Source of the DNA: Boswellia sacra
Taxonomy: Eukaryota > Streptophyta > Magnoliopsida > Sapindales > Burseraceae
Direction: 5' to 3'
NCBI GenBank assembly: GCA_013180625.2
Contig: SNVD02014626.1
Span: forward strand, 1-64,000
Length of the DNA stretch: 64,000 nt
Part shown: positions 35,882 to 47,475 of the stretch, in pieces
How the letters are laid out: the number at the start of each line of letters is the position of its first letter
Position numbering within the stretch: the stretch's first letter is position 1
Made by a program: the position numbers and the translations under genes
Notes under the pieces: generated by a model
The model's input: the letters and a program-made list of their open reading frames with translations, nothing else
The model's database searches: none
Told to the model about the DNA's origin: nothing

Positions 35882-37415
35882 TTCAGTGGTTTGAGCAGGT
35901 GGTTGTGAAGATGGTGGATGAGGAATGTCTTTAGCTGCTGCAGGTGTTGAAATGTCCAAGGATTCTTTTTTAGCAGATGGTGAAGGCTGTTTCATCTGAA
36001 TCAGACTCTTCATGCAAAGTAGGAGCAGATTTTGCTGATTTTTGCTGCTTCTGACCAGATGAGTTTTTCACCATTTTCAATTTCTTCTTTCCCTTTTGGA
36101 TACTTCCCTTGACAGAGGCCTTGTTGGATTTTTCATTTAGCTTTTGTGCTGCTGCTTTATCTTTCATAACAGTAGGCTGTGCAACTGGACTTGATGAACT
36201 TGGAGTTGTGTGCTCAGATGGTGGTGCAATGGTTTCAAAAATATCAGCAACTGGTGATTTTGGTACCACAGGTATAGGTTCAGGTTCAGATGCCATCATG
36301 TAAGGTGCTGTGAACTGAGACTATCCAAGAAACTAACTTTCCAACATAGATTGCTTGTGTTTAATCTCCTTTAAATCCTGCAAAATTTCTGTCGAAGCAG
36401 TATTGATTATGTCAAGTTTTTCCTCAATAGATTTCATTTGATTCTTCCTAATTCTAGTGGGTTTAGGTTGAGGTGCAAGGAGATCAGTTTGATCATGTAA
36501 TCTCTGAAGGAAAGCCTTGGTGATTGACTTAGACAGATCCTCGGTTTGTTCAATAAAACTTACAGGAACATTGTTTTGAGCAAGGATGCCTTGTATTAGA
36601 CAGGGGAACACAAGCAGATAGTAATCCGATTGATGGGAACCAATTTGAACTATTGTTCTGTAAGCTAAAAGTCCAAAATTCATTGGCCTATTAGTTCCTA
36701 GACATAAAATGAGTTTCAATCTATCTTCTCAAACCTGATTTTGGTGGGAAGAAGGGAACCAATCAAACTGAGCAATTTTGTGTAGCACTCGGTATTTTTT
36801 CTTCAGATATTTCTGGTCAAGACCATATTTGTGTTTCCATTGGATATTCGTTCGACTAGTAACTTCCTTGATTATGTCAGCCATGTTAAATTCTTCATCA
36901 AGAGAATGCATGCTTCCTATTGGAATGTCCATAAAAGAGTTTATGACATTGGGAGAAAATTTCACAAACTTTCCCCGACAGTAGACTCTATGATAATGCA
37001 TACTCCTAGGATCATCTATGGTGCTTGAAATGTTAGCATAGAATTCCTGAATCAAGGTTTTAACAGGAGGAAGAAAATTTGATACCATTCGAGTCTAGTA
37101 ATTGGACTCTATCATCTCGCTGACACCATAGGAGTCGAAGTCTGAGACTTTCACAAGTCGTTCTAGCTGAAGCTTCCTCTATGAAGTGAACTTGTCAAAC
37201 TTCTGTTTGATTACAGCCGTGAGAAATTTGTTGTATTTTGGTTTGATCTTTTCTTTGATTTTCTTTGCTAGCACTTGTTCATCTACGCTCATGGCAGGAT
37301 CAACTGCTGTCTGATCTTGTCTGTGTTGTGTTGGAGGCGACTGGCTACTGTTATCACTGTCATGACTGGAGCCGCTTGAAGAAGAATCACTGGCTGTTGA
37401 GTTTGAAGATGCCAT

Positions 37416-38222
37416 GGCTAGGGTTTCTAAATTATAGAAATTTTCAAAACAAAGACAGAGAAATGCGGGACAAGGAAGCAATTGTGGAAGAAGGATTATA
37501 TGAACAGGAAATAAGCCACAAACTATTTTTTATATATACTAGGCAAATTTTTGAGAAAATTTTTTATTTTTAACAAAAATTAATGTCTTTCATTTCCAAA
37601 AACTGTTTAATAACTCCCTTCAAAACACTTGAAATCAAATTTGAATTGAATTAAAAAATGGAATACTGATAGAAAAAGGATTCCCGCCATTGATACTTCT
37701 CCCTCTTAATTCAATAATGCTGATGGCAAAAATTTGACACATTGACATACAAGTGACTTAATTTTTGAGAATAAGCACATAGGACATTCTTATGAAAAAC
37801 GTAACAACACAGTTTTTTATATCATAATAGGAATATCTGAATTATCATATTTTTCATTCTAAAGAGCATAATTTTTTGATTTTGAGAGATTCACACATTT
37901 AAGCTTTATTTTGAATATATTGAGTAAACAACTTGAGTATGCTTCTCACACACACAAAAGTTAGTCTCAATATAAATTTGCTAAGTAATACAGTAGCTTT
38001 CACACATGTATAGAGGTAGCCCTTTTTCATTTGAGTGGGTGACCTCATCATATTTCTCAGATACAATGACGTTACTCTTAATGGATGGCTTTCACACATT
38101 ATATATTGGTAGCCAATATTTTAATTATTCACGTAATTTTTTATATCACAACTCAAAAACATGCTAATTTAGAAGGAAAATTATGATACTACAGATATGA
38201 ATAACATAACAGAATACTGTAT
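37416..38222. other. Spacer between pol and the env-like ORF
   Basis: AT-rich, no gene seen. On the minus strand this is between the RNase H stop (about 38223) and the env-like start. A subgenomic promoter or splice site for the third ORF could lie here, but none can be pointed to. Confidence 0.4.
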
Positions 38223-40444
38223 TCAATCATATAACTGACAGATGCTTAAGGCTTTTTTTAGATTTTCAAACCTTGTTGTGTCCAATGCCTTAGTGAACAA
38301 GTCAGCCAATTGTTTATCTGTGGAGATGTGCTCAATGTGTATCACCTTAGATTCCACTAGTTCCCTTATAAAATGGTATCTAATATCAATGTGTTTTGTT
38401 CTAGAATGCTTAACAGGATTTTTGGAAATATTTATGGCACTAGTATTATCACAAAACACAGTAATGGGTTTCTGTTCAATACCATAATCACTCAACATTT
38501 GTTTTATCCACAACAGTTGTGTACAATAACTCCCTGCTGCTATGTATTCGGCTTCAGTTTTAGATAAAGAAATTGAGTTATGCTTCTTACTGTGCCAGTA
38601 CCAAGATAAAAACAGCCTCCTGAAGTGCTTTTTCTGTCATCTGCATTTTCTATCCAATCTGTATCACTGAACCCTGCAAGACAATCATTTGTATCTTTAG
38701 AAAACCATATTCCATAGTCATATGTTTCATGAACATACTTGATGATTCATTTTGCTGCTGCTATGAGGTAAAGTAGACTGCCAATAATGCTTCTGTACAA
38801 ACTTGCATCAACATCTTTTCCTATATTGTCTTTTGAAAGTTTTAGATTAGTACTGATAGGAGTTTTCATTGGTTTTGCATTTTCAAGCCCAAATTTCTTA
38901 ACTAGATTTTTGGCATATTTTGATTGAGATATGAATATCCCATCATTCATTTGCTTAACCTGCAATCCAAGAAAGAAATTTAATTCTCCTACCATGCTTA
39001 TCTCAAATTCTTCCTGCATCAACTTAACAAACTCAGTAATTTTACTTTTGTTAGTTGATCCGAAAACAATGTCATCAACACATATTTGAGCAACAATAAA
39101 ATAGTTTGATGTATGTTGATAAATCAGGTTTTATCATTGTTGCCTCTTTTATAATCTCTGTTGATTAAAAAATTAGTCAACCTTTGATACCAAGCTCTAG
39201 GAGCTTGTTTCAAACCATACAAAGCTTTGTGCAATTTGTACACAAAATCTGGATGTTTAGGATCTTCAAATCCTTTAGGCTGTTCAACAAAAACTTCTTC
39301 ATTGAGATAGCCATTCAAAAATGCAATTTTAACATCCATTTGGTATAACTTAAATTCAAGCAAACAAGCAATTGCAAGAAGTAATCTGATTGATTCAAGT
39401 CTAGCTACTAGTGCAAAGGTTTCATCACAGTCTATGTCTTCAACTTGAGTGTAACCTTGTGCAACTGGCTTAGCTTTATTTCTAGCTACTTGTCCACTTT
39501 CATCAGTTTTATTTTTGAAAATCCATTTAGTTCCAATGACATTTGTATTACTTGGCCTAGGAACTAATTCCCACACTTCATTTCTCTTAAATTGATTAAG
39601 TTCATCTTGCATAGCTTGAATCCATACTTCTTCTTTTAAGGCTTCTTTCACATTCTTTAGCTCAACTAAAGAAACATAACATGCAAACCTTATTTGGTTT
39701 TTTACCTTGCTTCGAGTCTTCATCATGCCATCTGGTGGTCCAATGATGGAACTCGTTGGTGTGCCTTCTGAATCCGTATGGGTGGATCTTTTCTATCATC
39801 ACTATTCTGAATCGAATTTTGATTTAAATCTGAGTTATCAGATGTTACTGTCACATCGGGTGTAACAGCCACTGTTTCCTCTTTTATAACAACATCTTCT
39901 TGTTTATTACTGTCTGGATAAGATTTTTCTGCATCTTCTGTGAAGCTGGTTATGCTTTCTCTTACGAGTATTTTGCATAATCATCATGATCATCAAATAC
40001 TACATTTGCAGATTCCATGGCTGCCTCAGTTCTCAGATTATAAACTCGAAAAGCTTTGTTGTTTTGTGCATATCCCACAAAGACTCCTTCATCACTCCTT
40101 GGATCCAATTTTCCTAACAGTTCTCTATCGTTTAAGATGTAACACCTGCATCCAAAGACATGAAAATATTTTAAATTATGTTTTCTTCCTTTCAAGATTT
40201 CATAAGGTGTCTATTTTATGCCAGGTCTAAGAAATGTGATGATAGAAAAAATCTTAAATTAGGTTTTCTTCCTTTCAAGATTTAAAAGCAAGCAGTGCTT
40301 ATAGCTTCAACTCATAGCCTCTTGGTCAACTTCTTGCTATTAAGCATTACTCTTACCATCTCTTGAATAGTTCTATTCTTCCTCTCTACAATACCATTCT
40401 GTTCAGGGGTTTTAGGAGTTGAAAATTCATGATCAGTTCCATGG
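38223..40444 (-). pseudogene. Sirevirus pol, C-terminal part: integrase end, RT, RNase H
   Basis: Minus-strand order: integrase end (about 40300-40444, TPEQNGIVERKNRTIQEM with the catalytic Glu), integrase tail (39962-40195, FHVFGCRCYILND, DEGVFVGYAQNNKAFRVYN), RT (39022-39726: WELVPRPSNTNVIGTKWIFK, YQMDVKIAFLNGYL, LHKALYGLKQAPRAWY), the RT active site at about 39070-39095, thumb region (38747-39022, FFLGLQVKQM) and RNase H (38223-38513, VFCDNTSAINISKNPVKHSRTKHIDIRYHFIRE split over two motifs). The active site reads CVDD instead of YVDD. Frameshifts lie near 39120, 38750 and 38600. The integrase is split from its N-terminal half by the Athila insertion. Confidence 0.9.
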
Positions 40445-40449
40445 TATTT

Positions 40450-41854
40450 TGACACATCCGAAAAAAGGATTGTCTCCCAAGTATAGGAGTGTCAAAGTAA
40501 TAAAACCCGATGAGTCCAGGGTCGATCCACGAGGAAGGGGATTTTAACGCTACAAACTATAAGCAAGCAAATATGATATGGATGATTCAAAGAGATGACA
40601 AGATAACATCAATAATTATAAGTAAAGAGAAGTTCGTAAACAATAAATGAGAATCACACAAGAGAAATTAACACAATAATAATGAAAGCTAAGGTTAGGG
40701 GATCCGCCCTTGATATTTTAAATAAGGATAAACACCCCATTTTAGTTATATGAATTAAATTTGCTTCGTTATCAATATTTATACCATTACTTGTAAATGG
40801 GCTCAAGCATCCAATGTGCCAATCACAATATGTCTACAACAAGTCAAGGTTCCTAGCTAGATTCGTGTTGGTAAGAAAGAACCATACGACATCTAGAAAG
40901 GATCCAAGTATTTGATGTGCCAAGGATTGTCGACAATGGATCAAGACCTCCACTTTACGAGTGGTGTCAAGATTGATTAGATAAATAAATATAAATCATA
41001 TAAACAACACAAGATTATGATTATTAAGCACATATTAAAGGGTTAGAGAATTCTTATTCTCGTATCAAGGGTTTCACCGTTTCACCTTAGCAAAAGAGAA
41101 ATAAGAAAGACATTATAAGAGAAAGAAAACAAATTACAAGAAAAAGGAAATTCATTAATAACATTAAAACACAAGAGAGAAAAACACAATAACAAGAGAT
41201 ACACAATACAAGATCCCAGCTAAGGCCAAGATATTGCAGGCAAGGCCAAGATGCCCTAATGGATCACAAGGCACCTCTATTTATAGATACATTTAGGGGC
41301 AAACTTGTCAAATTATAAGAGAATAATTGTCAAATATAGGATGCACCAACTTTGACAATTGGGGTAATTAGGTGAACCGACTTTGACCACTGATTTTGAT
41401 ATTGAATTATTGAGACTTTTAATCATATGTCTTCATAAAAGTCGTAGATATTTCTCTCAGCTTTCTAGAGCATTTTAATTCATACGATTTAGATACGAAT
41501 TCTGAGAGATATGGTCAAAATACTGAGGCATAGTCAAGCTGGGCCGAATCTGCAGATAGGTTCACTTCAAGCCCATTTTTGGTCCACTAAAAGCCCGAAT
41601 TTGATGATGCTTGTGAAATAAAATCTTGTAGATAATTTAATCAACTTTCCAAAACATTAAGATTTGCATCATTCTGATTTATAAATAGAAAATTATACCC
41701 ATTTTACCGAACCTGTAACAAAACCAAAATTAAGAGAGTTAATTCCAAAGATGCAAATGCTACAAATATGTTTAAGTTGAGGAATTTAATGACACTATTA
41801 ATGCAATATGATCAATTAAACTCTTATTAAGCATACATATTTAAGTGTTCATCA
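40450..41854 (-). repeat. 3' LTR of the Athila element (complete)
   Basis: 1405 bp, TGACACATCC to GTTCATCA, followed on the right by the polypurine tract (GGTTGGGGGGTG on the minus strand, 41855-41866). Confidence 0.9.
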
Positions 41855-42189
41855 CACCCCCCAACCAGCTTATTGCTAGTCCGTAGCAATTAAAGCGTTA
41901 TTATTTATAAGTGATTTATGGAATTTTACATCCAAGGCGGTCATTATTGCACTCTCCTTGATTTTATCCTAATAAACAAACTCTCAACCATTTTTTTTGT
42001 TAATGACTCATGTACCCTTCAGTCAAGATATCAACAAACCTTCTTTTGTGCTCAGTTGACGCATGACTATGGGGCTTATTAGAAAAAAGCCATATCGGTT
42101 CTAGTATTTGTTAAGGCTAACAACCTTAGGTAGGGGGCATTTATTCATTTTATATATTTTTTTTTCTTTTTTTTTTTTTAAAGAATGCA

Positions 42190-42455
42190 TCTTTAACCCA
42201 TGTAGCGAGCCTTAGGCTAATGACTCCCAGACCAGTTGGCCTTAGGGCATTAGGTGTTAAGACACCCCTATGAGCTTAACGACTCAGGTTGCCGATGCTT
42301 TATTTTTGCTTAGAAACTTGTGGATAGTGCAATGTTCAATCCCATTAAGCTTTCTCCTTAATCCATGTAGTGAGCTTTGGGACAATAGCTCCCAAATCAG
42401 TTGGTCTTAGGGTATTAGGTGTTGAGGCACCCCTCGGGCTTAATTGCTCGAATTA
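42190..42455. repeat. Two-unit direct repeat in the Athila 3' region
   Basis: Two diverged copies about 160 bp apart (about 42195-42290 and 42358-42455) share CCATGTAG-GAGC-TT, GACCAGTTGG / AATCAGTTGG and ATTAGGTGTTRAGRCACCCCT. They are non-coding. Around them (41867-43080) I see no gene. Toward 43060 the minus strand has CATTGAGGACAATGTTTCAT and a G-rich tract, which usually ends the coding part in Athila elements. Confidence 0.7.
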
Positions 42456-43150
42456 AGGAGGCTACGAGACCAAACTTATCCATAATTGCTTTGTCTTCTT
42501 TTTTTTCACTTTTTTTCTTCTTCTCTTTCTTTTCTCTATTTTTTTTTTAATTTTCCCCTTCCTTTGTGTCGTTATCCTAAACAAAATAAAAGAACTCAAA
42601 TATTACAACATTTTATTTCGCCACCCACAATCATGCATCAAGGTATGTGTGTGTGTGAAGAATGGTTCATGAATACTTACTTAGCGAGTACATAAACATA
42701 TAGTTTATTAAATGACAAGGTTGTAAGAGTTCATAGATTTGAATAATTCAAAGTGAAATGAATAAGACCTCCTTGTTATAAAATTCAAAAATCAAAACTA
42801 AATAATATCAAGTTAGTTAAAATAAGTCTTCATAAATGCAAAATAAAATGACAAATTGGTTAGAGTTTGTTTCAAGAGTTCAAACTGGTCCTCCTTACTC
42901 TGTCATTCCTTACCCAAAATGCGTTTCAAGAGGATTTGAACTCCTTACACCGCACTCTAAATCTAATTACTAACTCGCTTTTTTTTTGGCAAGAAAAAGA
43001 AAAGTCAAGACACACTTATGTCTACTATCCTTCCCCCTCAACCAAATGAAACATTGTCCTCAATGTTTAAATGTAGAGAGATAAAGTATAGGAGACATTA
43101 CCTGAAGAAAATAAAATAAAATGCTAAAAATAAAATAAAAGATAAGAAAA

Positions 43151-43801
43151 TTACAAACGGAGATTCAGATCCAATTTGCACTTTTTGTTTTGCCCTCCTG
43201 ACCAATTAATTTGAGTACTAGCTGGGTTAGGTTCGTATTCAACTACTTCTAATTTGTCAAGTAACTCACCAGTAGAAGTGGCAGAAATAAGGATCTGTCT
43301 CGCCGAATAAGGGATAAAATTTTGTTCCACAGCTGCATCAGCAAAACTTATTAACGGATCAAAGAAATTTTTGACATTCAACAAACCTATGGGTTTTTTA
43401 TGGAGATTCAGTTGGGCCCAAGAGGCAATTTGAAAAATTTCTTCAAGAGTACCAAAGCCACCTGGTAAAGCAATAAAGGCTTTTGAATTGATAAGCATAT
43501 GTGCCACGCATTCATGCATAGAGGAGACCTGTAACTCCTTCCCAACCATTTTTCCAACGACGCTTTCTACAGCCAAAGCTTTAGGAATAACTCCTAAAAC
43601 TTGACTACCTCTTACATGTGCAGCTGTTGACACGCAACCCATTAATCTGAGGCTACCTCCCCCATAAACCACATGAATCTTTCTTTAAGCCAATAGCCTA
43701 CTAAGATAGCTTGATACCTCGATAAACTCTTCACTTTTACTCGGTCGAGATCCACAAAATACAAATATCCTTTGGATTCAATGTTTTGAAGTTCCCTCCA
43801 T
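43151..43801 (-). pseudogene. Full-length intronless LOG (cytokinin-activating phosphoribohydrolase) inside the Athila element
   Basis: LOG enzymes release active cytokinin bases from nucleoside monophosphates in the cytosol. From ATG 43799-43801 to the stop at 43151 is 216 codons, the usual plant LOG length, in one exon. Motifs: FCGS (residues 15-18), VVYGGGS (44-50), GVIPKAL (70-76), SSMHE (94-97), ALPGGFGTLEE (111-121), SWAQL and KPIGLLN. Breaks: TGA at codon 8 (43778-43780), TAA at codon 39 (43685-43687), and Cys instead of the conserved Arg after MHE (residue 98, TGC for CGC). The PGGxGTxxE Glu is kept. The C-terminus ends LDLNLRL, which fits an EAR-like LxLxL pattern. It reads in the same direction as the element, between pol and the 3' LTR. 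Plant LOG genes normally have several introns, so this is a processed copy (inference). A GTG-started frame (43151-43672) remains open. Confidence 0.88.
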
Positions 43802-43860
43802 GTCTATGCAATGTGTGAAGAAGAGAACAAGAGATGTGATATTTATGGAGTGTAAAAAGG
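43802..43860 (-). promoter_or_regulatory. Possible leader or promoter of the LOG copy
   Basis: On the minus strand, CCATAAATATCACATC about 45-55 bases before the ATG, then a pyrimidine-rich CTCTTGTTCTCTTCTTCACA, looks like a TATA-type box with a plant 5' leader. A processed cDNA should carry the leader but not the TATA box, so the TATA-like match may be chance in AT-rich DNA. Confidence 0.3.
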
Positions 43861-44208
43861 TTTGCTAATGATGACATCTATATAGGTAGCTCGGTTGGTT
43901 ATCGAAAAAGTTGACAATAATGCATAAAAATTCAAAAAAGATGATGAAATAAGACATCATAAGTCAAGCAAAAGATAAAATTAAAAAATGACAGCTATGA
44001 TCCATTAAAATTCAAAAATGATGGCACGCATGCATATGTACCGGTAGTTGTGACTGTGGCTCACATCTTCCTCTGATTTTACGTCTAGAAATGGCTTAAA
44101 CACCTTCTATGAGTTGGGGATATGCTTCCCATCCAGTTTTCTTATAGACTGGCAAACATGGTCGTTTTGAGTTAGATTCCTAAGACTATAGCGTTCCTAC
44201 TCATCTTA

Positions 44209-44475
44209 GAATTGTGTCCACAATTTGAAAATTTCACGCTGCACAAGTCCACAAGAATGCGTCTCAAGAGTCATTCGGATATCATCCAAAGACTCCTTAC
44301 TCAGTCCATTCTTGATGAACTGTAGTTTATCCTTGTGATTATTAGACAAATATCCCAAGGAGCAACAACGCTGGTTACAAGTCCATCTTGCACATTTGGG
44401 ACAAACTTGTAACCTTTTCGCTCTTCGCTTTTTGGTGTAAGAGCTTTTTCCATACCTGGCATGTGAGAAATAAGA
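44209..44475 (-). pseudogene. Unrecognised 89-codon open stretch with a Cys cluster
   Basis: Open from after a TAA (44476-44478) to a TAA at 44206-44208, with no ATG at its start. It is basic near the N-terminus (TKKRRAKRLQ), then CPKCARWTCNQRCC, then a helical, charged part ending REIFKLWTQF. The Cys spacing C-x2-C-x4-C-x3-CC could bind zinc, but I do not know the family. An AG at 44455 could be a splice acceptor. It lies upstream of the LOG copy on the same strand, so it could be more captured host sequence or a relic of the Athila third ORF. Confidence 0.4.
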
Positions 44476-44498
44476 TTATCTGAAAATTCACAAGAAAA

Positions 44499-44702
44499 TC
44501 AAACCTTGGCTTCAATTAACCATCTTACTTCAATAGGCATACCCTTACGCATCAACATCTTTAGTCTTTCTGCGCGAGCTTTGTAAATTTTAAGCAAATC
44601 ATTTTGGGGAAGAGAGGGAAAATGTTTGTGCAATTTTGAGAGAATGGTATTCATGTGAAGAAAATGAGAGAGAAGAAAAGAAAATGGATGCAAGGTGAGC
44701 AA
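44499..44702 (-). pseudogene. Unrecognised short ORF in the Athila pol-LOG gap
   Basis: A 67-codon frame; the inner ATG at 44653 gives MNTILSKLHKHF. Charged and helical (YKARAERLKMLMRKGMP) and ends in WLIEAKV. It matches no family I know. It lies just after the end of pol (44782) and could be the start of a degraded third ORF that continued into 44209-44475 through a frameshift. Confidence 0.35.
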
Positions 44703-44781
44703 CAGTTTTTAGGGAACTAAAAAACCGACTTTAAAAGCCATGGAGTATCGTATCCGCCACTTGATCGGGCAAAATCAATCC

Positions 44782-47475
44782 TTAAAAAGGATCGATTAAA
44801 GCAATGGACTCTTCATTTTGGTCAAAATTTTCAAAGAATGGTTTTAACCGTTTACCATTAACTTTAAACACATTAACAATGAAAGGCCTAGTCCAACGAG
44901 ACCAAAGTTTACCAGGAAACAAGTGCAATCTTGAATCATACAAAAGAACTTTTTGTGAAGGTTCAAAAGATTTTCTAACAATAAATTTATCATGAAAAAC
45001 CTTCATTTTTTCTTTGTAGATTTTAGAATTTTCATAAGCCTCATTCCTGATTTCTTCAAGTTCACTCAGTTGGAGTTTACGTAACTTGCCCAATAAGCTT
45101 TATGCTCAATTTCCACAAGCAAGTGACAAGGTTTTCCATAAACTAATCTATAAAGAGACATTCCCAATGAAGTTTTGAAAGTAGTTCGGTAAGCTCAAAG
45201 TGCATCATTAAGTCTTAAAGACCAATCTTTACGATTTGGGTTAACCGTTTTTTCTAAAATCTGTTTTATCTTCCTATTAGCTAATTCAACTTGTCCACTT
45301 GTTTGTGGTGATAAGGTGTAGAAATTTTATGGGTTATTTCATATTTCTTCATTAAAGTTTCAAATGGTTTGTTACAAAAATGTGTACCCCCATCACTAAT
45401 AATGGCTCGAGGAATTCCAAATCTACACAAGATATTTTCTTTCAAGAATTTGATAACTGTTTTGTGATCATTGTTTCGACATGGAATTGCCTCGACCCAT
45501 TTTGAAACATAGTCTACTGCAACAAGGATGTACACAAAACCAAATGACAATGGAAAAGACCCCATAAAATCAATACCACAACAGTCAAAGATTTCAACAA
45601 TAAGAATAGGATTCAAAGGCATCATGTTTCGTTTTGAAATGGATCCCAATTTTTGACAATTTTCACAAGTTTTGCAAAATGCATGTGTATCTTTAAATAA
45701 GGTGGGCCAATAAAATCCATATTGTAAGATCTTAGCAGCTATTTTTCTAGATGAGAAATATCCTCCACATGCTTCAGAATGACAAAAGTTAATGACACTA
45801 CTTACCTCATTGTCGGGTATGTATCTTCTTATTATTTGGTCTGGATAATATTTGAAAAGATACGGATCATCCCAATAAAAATTTTTCACCTCGGTTAAAA
45901 ATTTTCTTTTGTCTTGTGCATTCCAATGAGGTGGAATTTTTCCTGTTGCAAGAAAATTTACAATGTTAGCAAACTATGGTACAACCACAATGGAAAATAA
46001 AAATTCATCAGGAAAAGAATCATTGATAGGTGAAGTTTCAATTAATGTCTCTGCCGTTAGTCTTGAAAGATGATCTGCAATGACATTTTCGGCTCCTTTC
46101 TTATCCTTTATTGTGATGTTGAATTCTTGGAGCAATAAGATCCACCGTATCAATCTAGGTTTTGCATCCTGTTTAGTCATTAAATATCTCACAACTGCAT
46201 GGTCAGTGTAAACAATCGTGGGAGAACCAATTAAATAATATCAAAATTTGTCCAATACAAATACTACTAAAAGTAGTTCTTTTTTAGTTGTTGTGTAATT
46301 TATTTGTGCATCATTTAAAGTCCTACTTGCATAGTATATCACATAAGACTTACCTTCTTTTCTTTGTCCTAAGATAGCACCGACGGCATAATCACTTGCA
46401 TCACACGTCAATTCAAAAGGTAATGACCAATCAGGAGATTGCATCATTGGAGCAGTCGTTAAAAGTCTAATTAATTTATCAAAGGCATGTTGACATTCTT
46501 GAGTCCATTCAAAAGAAGTGTCTTTTATTAAGAGGTTACAAAGAGGTTTAGATAAAGCACTGAAATTTCTTATGAAACTCCTATAAAATCCAGCACGCCC
46601 TAACAATGAACGAACCTCTTTAACTGTTTTTGGTGGAGACAAATAGGAAATTAATTCCACTTTTGCATTGTCCACTTCAATTCCCTTAGAAGACACCACA
46701 TGACCTAAGACAATTCCCAAAGTGACCATATAATGACATTTTTCTCAATTCAAAATGAGACCTTTTTCTACACACCTTTTTAGGACTTTTTCTAAATTTT
46801 CAAGACAATTATCAAAAGAGTTTCCAAAGACAGTTAAATCATCCATGAAAACTTCTAAACAATGCTTAACCATGTCACTGAAAATGCTTAACATGCATCT
46901 TTGAAAAGTGATTAGGGCATTGCAAAGTCCAAAAGGCATTCTCTTAAATGCAAAAGTGCTGAAGGGGCACGTGAATGTGGTCTTTCCTTTGTCTTTGAGT
47001 GCAATAGAATTCGATAATAGCCTGAGTATCCATCAAGAAAGGAGTAGTAGAGGTGTCCTACTACTCTTTCAAGAATTTGGTCAAGAAATGGTAAGGGAAA
47101 ATGGTCTTTTCTGGTGACAGCATTTAATTTTCTATAATCAATGCACATCCTCCAACTAGATGAGACTCGAGTTGGCAATAATTCACCCTTTTCATTTTTG
47201 ACAACTGTAATGCCAAATTTTTTAGGTACTACTTGTGTGGGACTTACTCACTTACTATCAGAAATAGGGTAGATAATTCCCACATCAAGTAGTTTGAGAA
47301 CTTTAGCCCTAATGACCTCTTTCATGTGTGGATTTAATCTCCTTTGAGGTTGTTGGGATGTTTTGGCATTTTCCTTTAAATGTATTCTATGTGTGCAAAT
47401 TAAAGGGTTAATGCCTTTTATATCTTTTAAAGTCCACCCGATTGCATTTTTATGCCTTTTAAGCACTTCTATCAA
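44782..47475 (-). pseudogene. Athila pol: RT, RNase H, integrase
   Basis: Minus-strand order: pol N-terminal part (47248-47475, IGWTLKDIKGINPL), RT (46745-47178: WRMCIDYRKLNAVTRKDHFP, FLDGYSGYYRI, VFMDDLTVFG active site), RNase H (45974-46729: FELTCDASDYAVGAILGQ, YYASRTLNDAQ, ADHLSRL), integrase (45281-45889: FCKTCENCQKLG zinc half, [30 protein letters not shown]) and the integrase tail (44782-45093). In-frame breaks occur near 47230, 46960, 46740, 46235, 45970 and 45280. The site usually read as HPQTSGQVE before the last catalytic Glu is altered (HHKQVDKLN), so that Glu is missing. Confidence 0.9.

Larger units (their letters stand above)
33799..37415 (-). pseudogene. env-like third ORF of the Sirevirus, interrupted by a TRIM array
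   Basis: Starts at ATG 37413-37415 (MASSNSTASDSSSSGSS), Ser-rich, then a Lys-rich stretch. A domain like the 'putative plant transposon protein' family follows (about 36340-37180: YCRGKFVKFSPNVINSFMDI, IAQFDWFPSSHQ, IQGILAQNN). Then comes a coiled segment (IEEKLDIINTASTEILQDLK) and a Pro/Lys-rich tail with KKRKxx-like basic patches. Two in-frame TAG codons (near 37176 and 37098) and a frameshift near 35985 disable it. Excluding 34060-35876 and one target copy, the tail frame is continuous across the insertion site. Its role in these elements is unproven; I see no clear transmembrane segment. Confidence 0.72.

Noticed and set aside
34122..35908. Many 60-100 codon frames on both strands
   Set aside because: Repeated copies of TRIM LTR sequence; TRIMs have no coding capacity.
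42486..42695. 69-codon hydrophobic frame
   Set aside because: Low-complexity TTC/TTT run in the non-coding 3' region of the Athila element.
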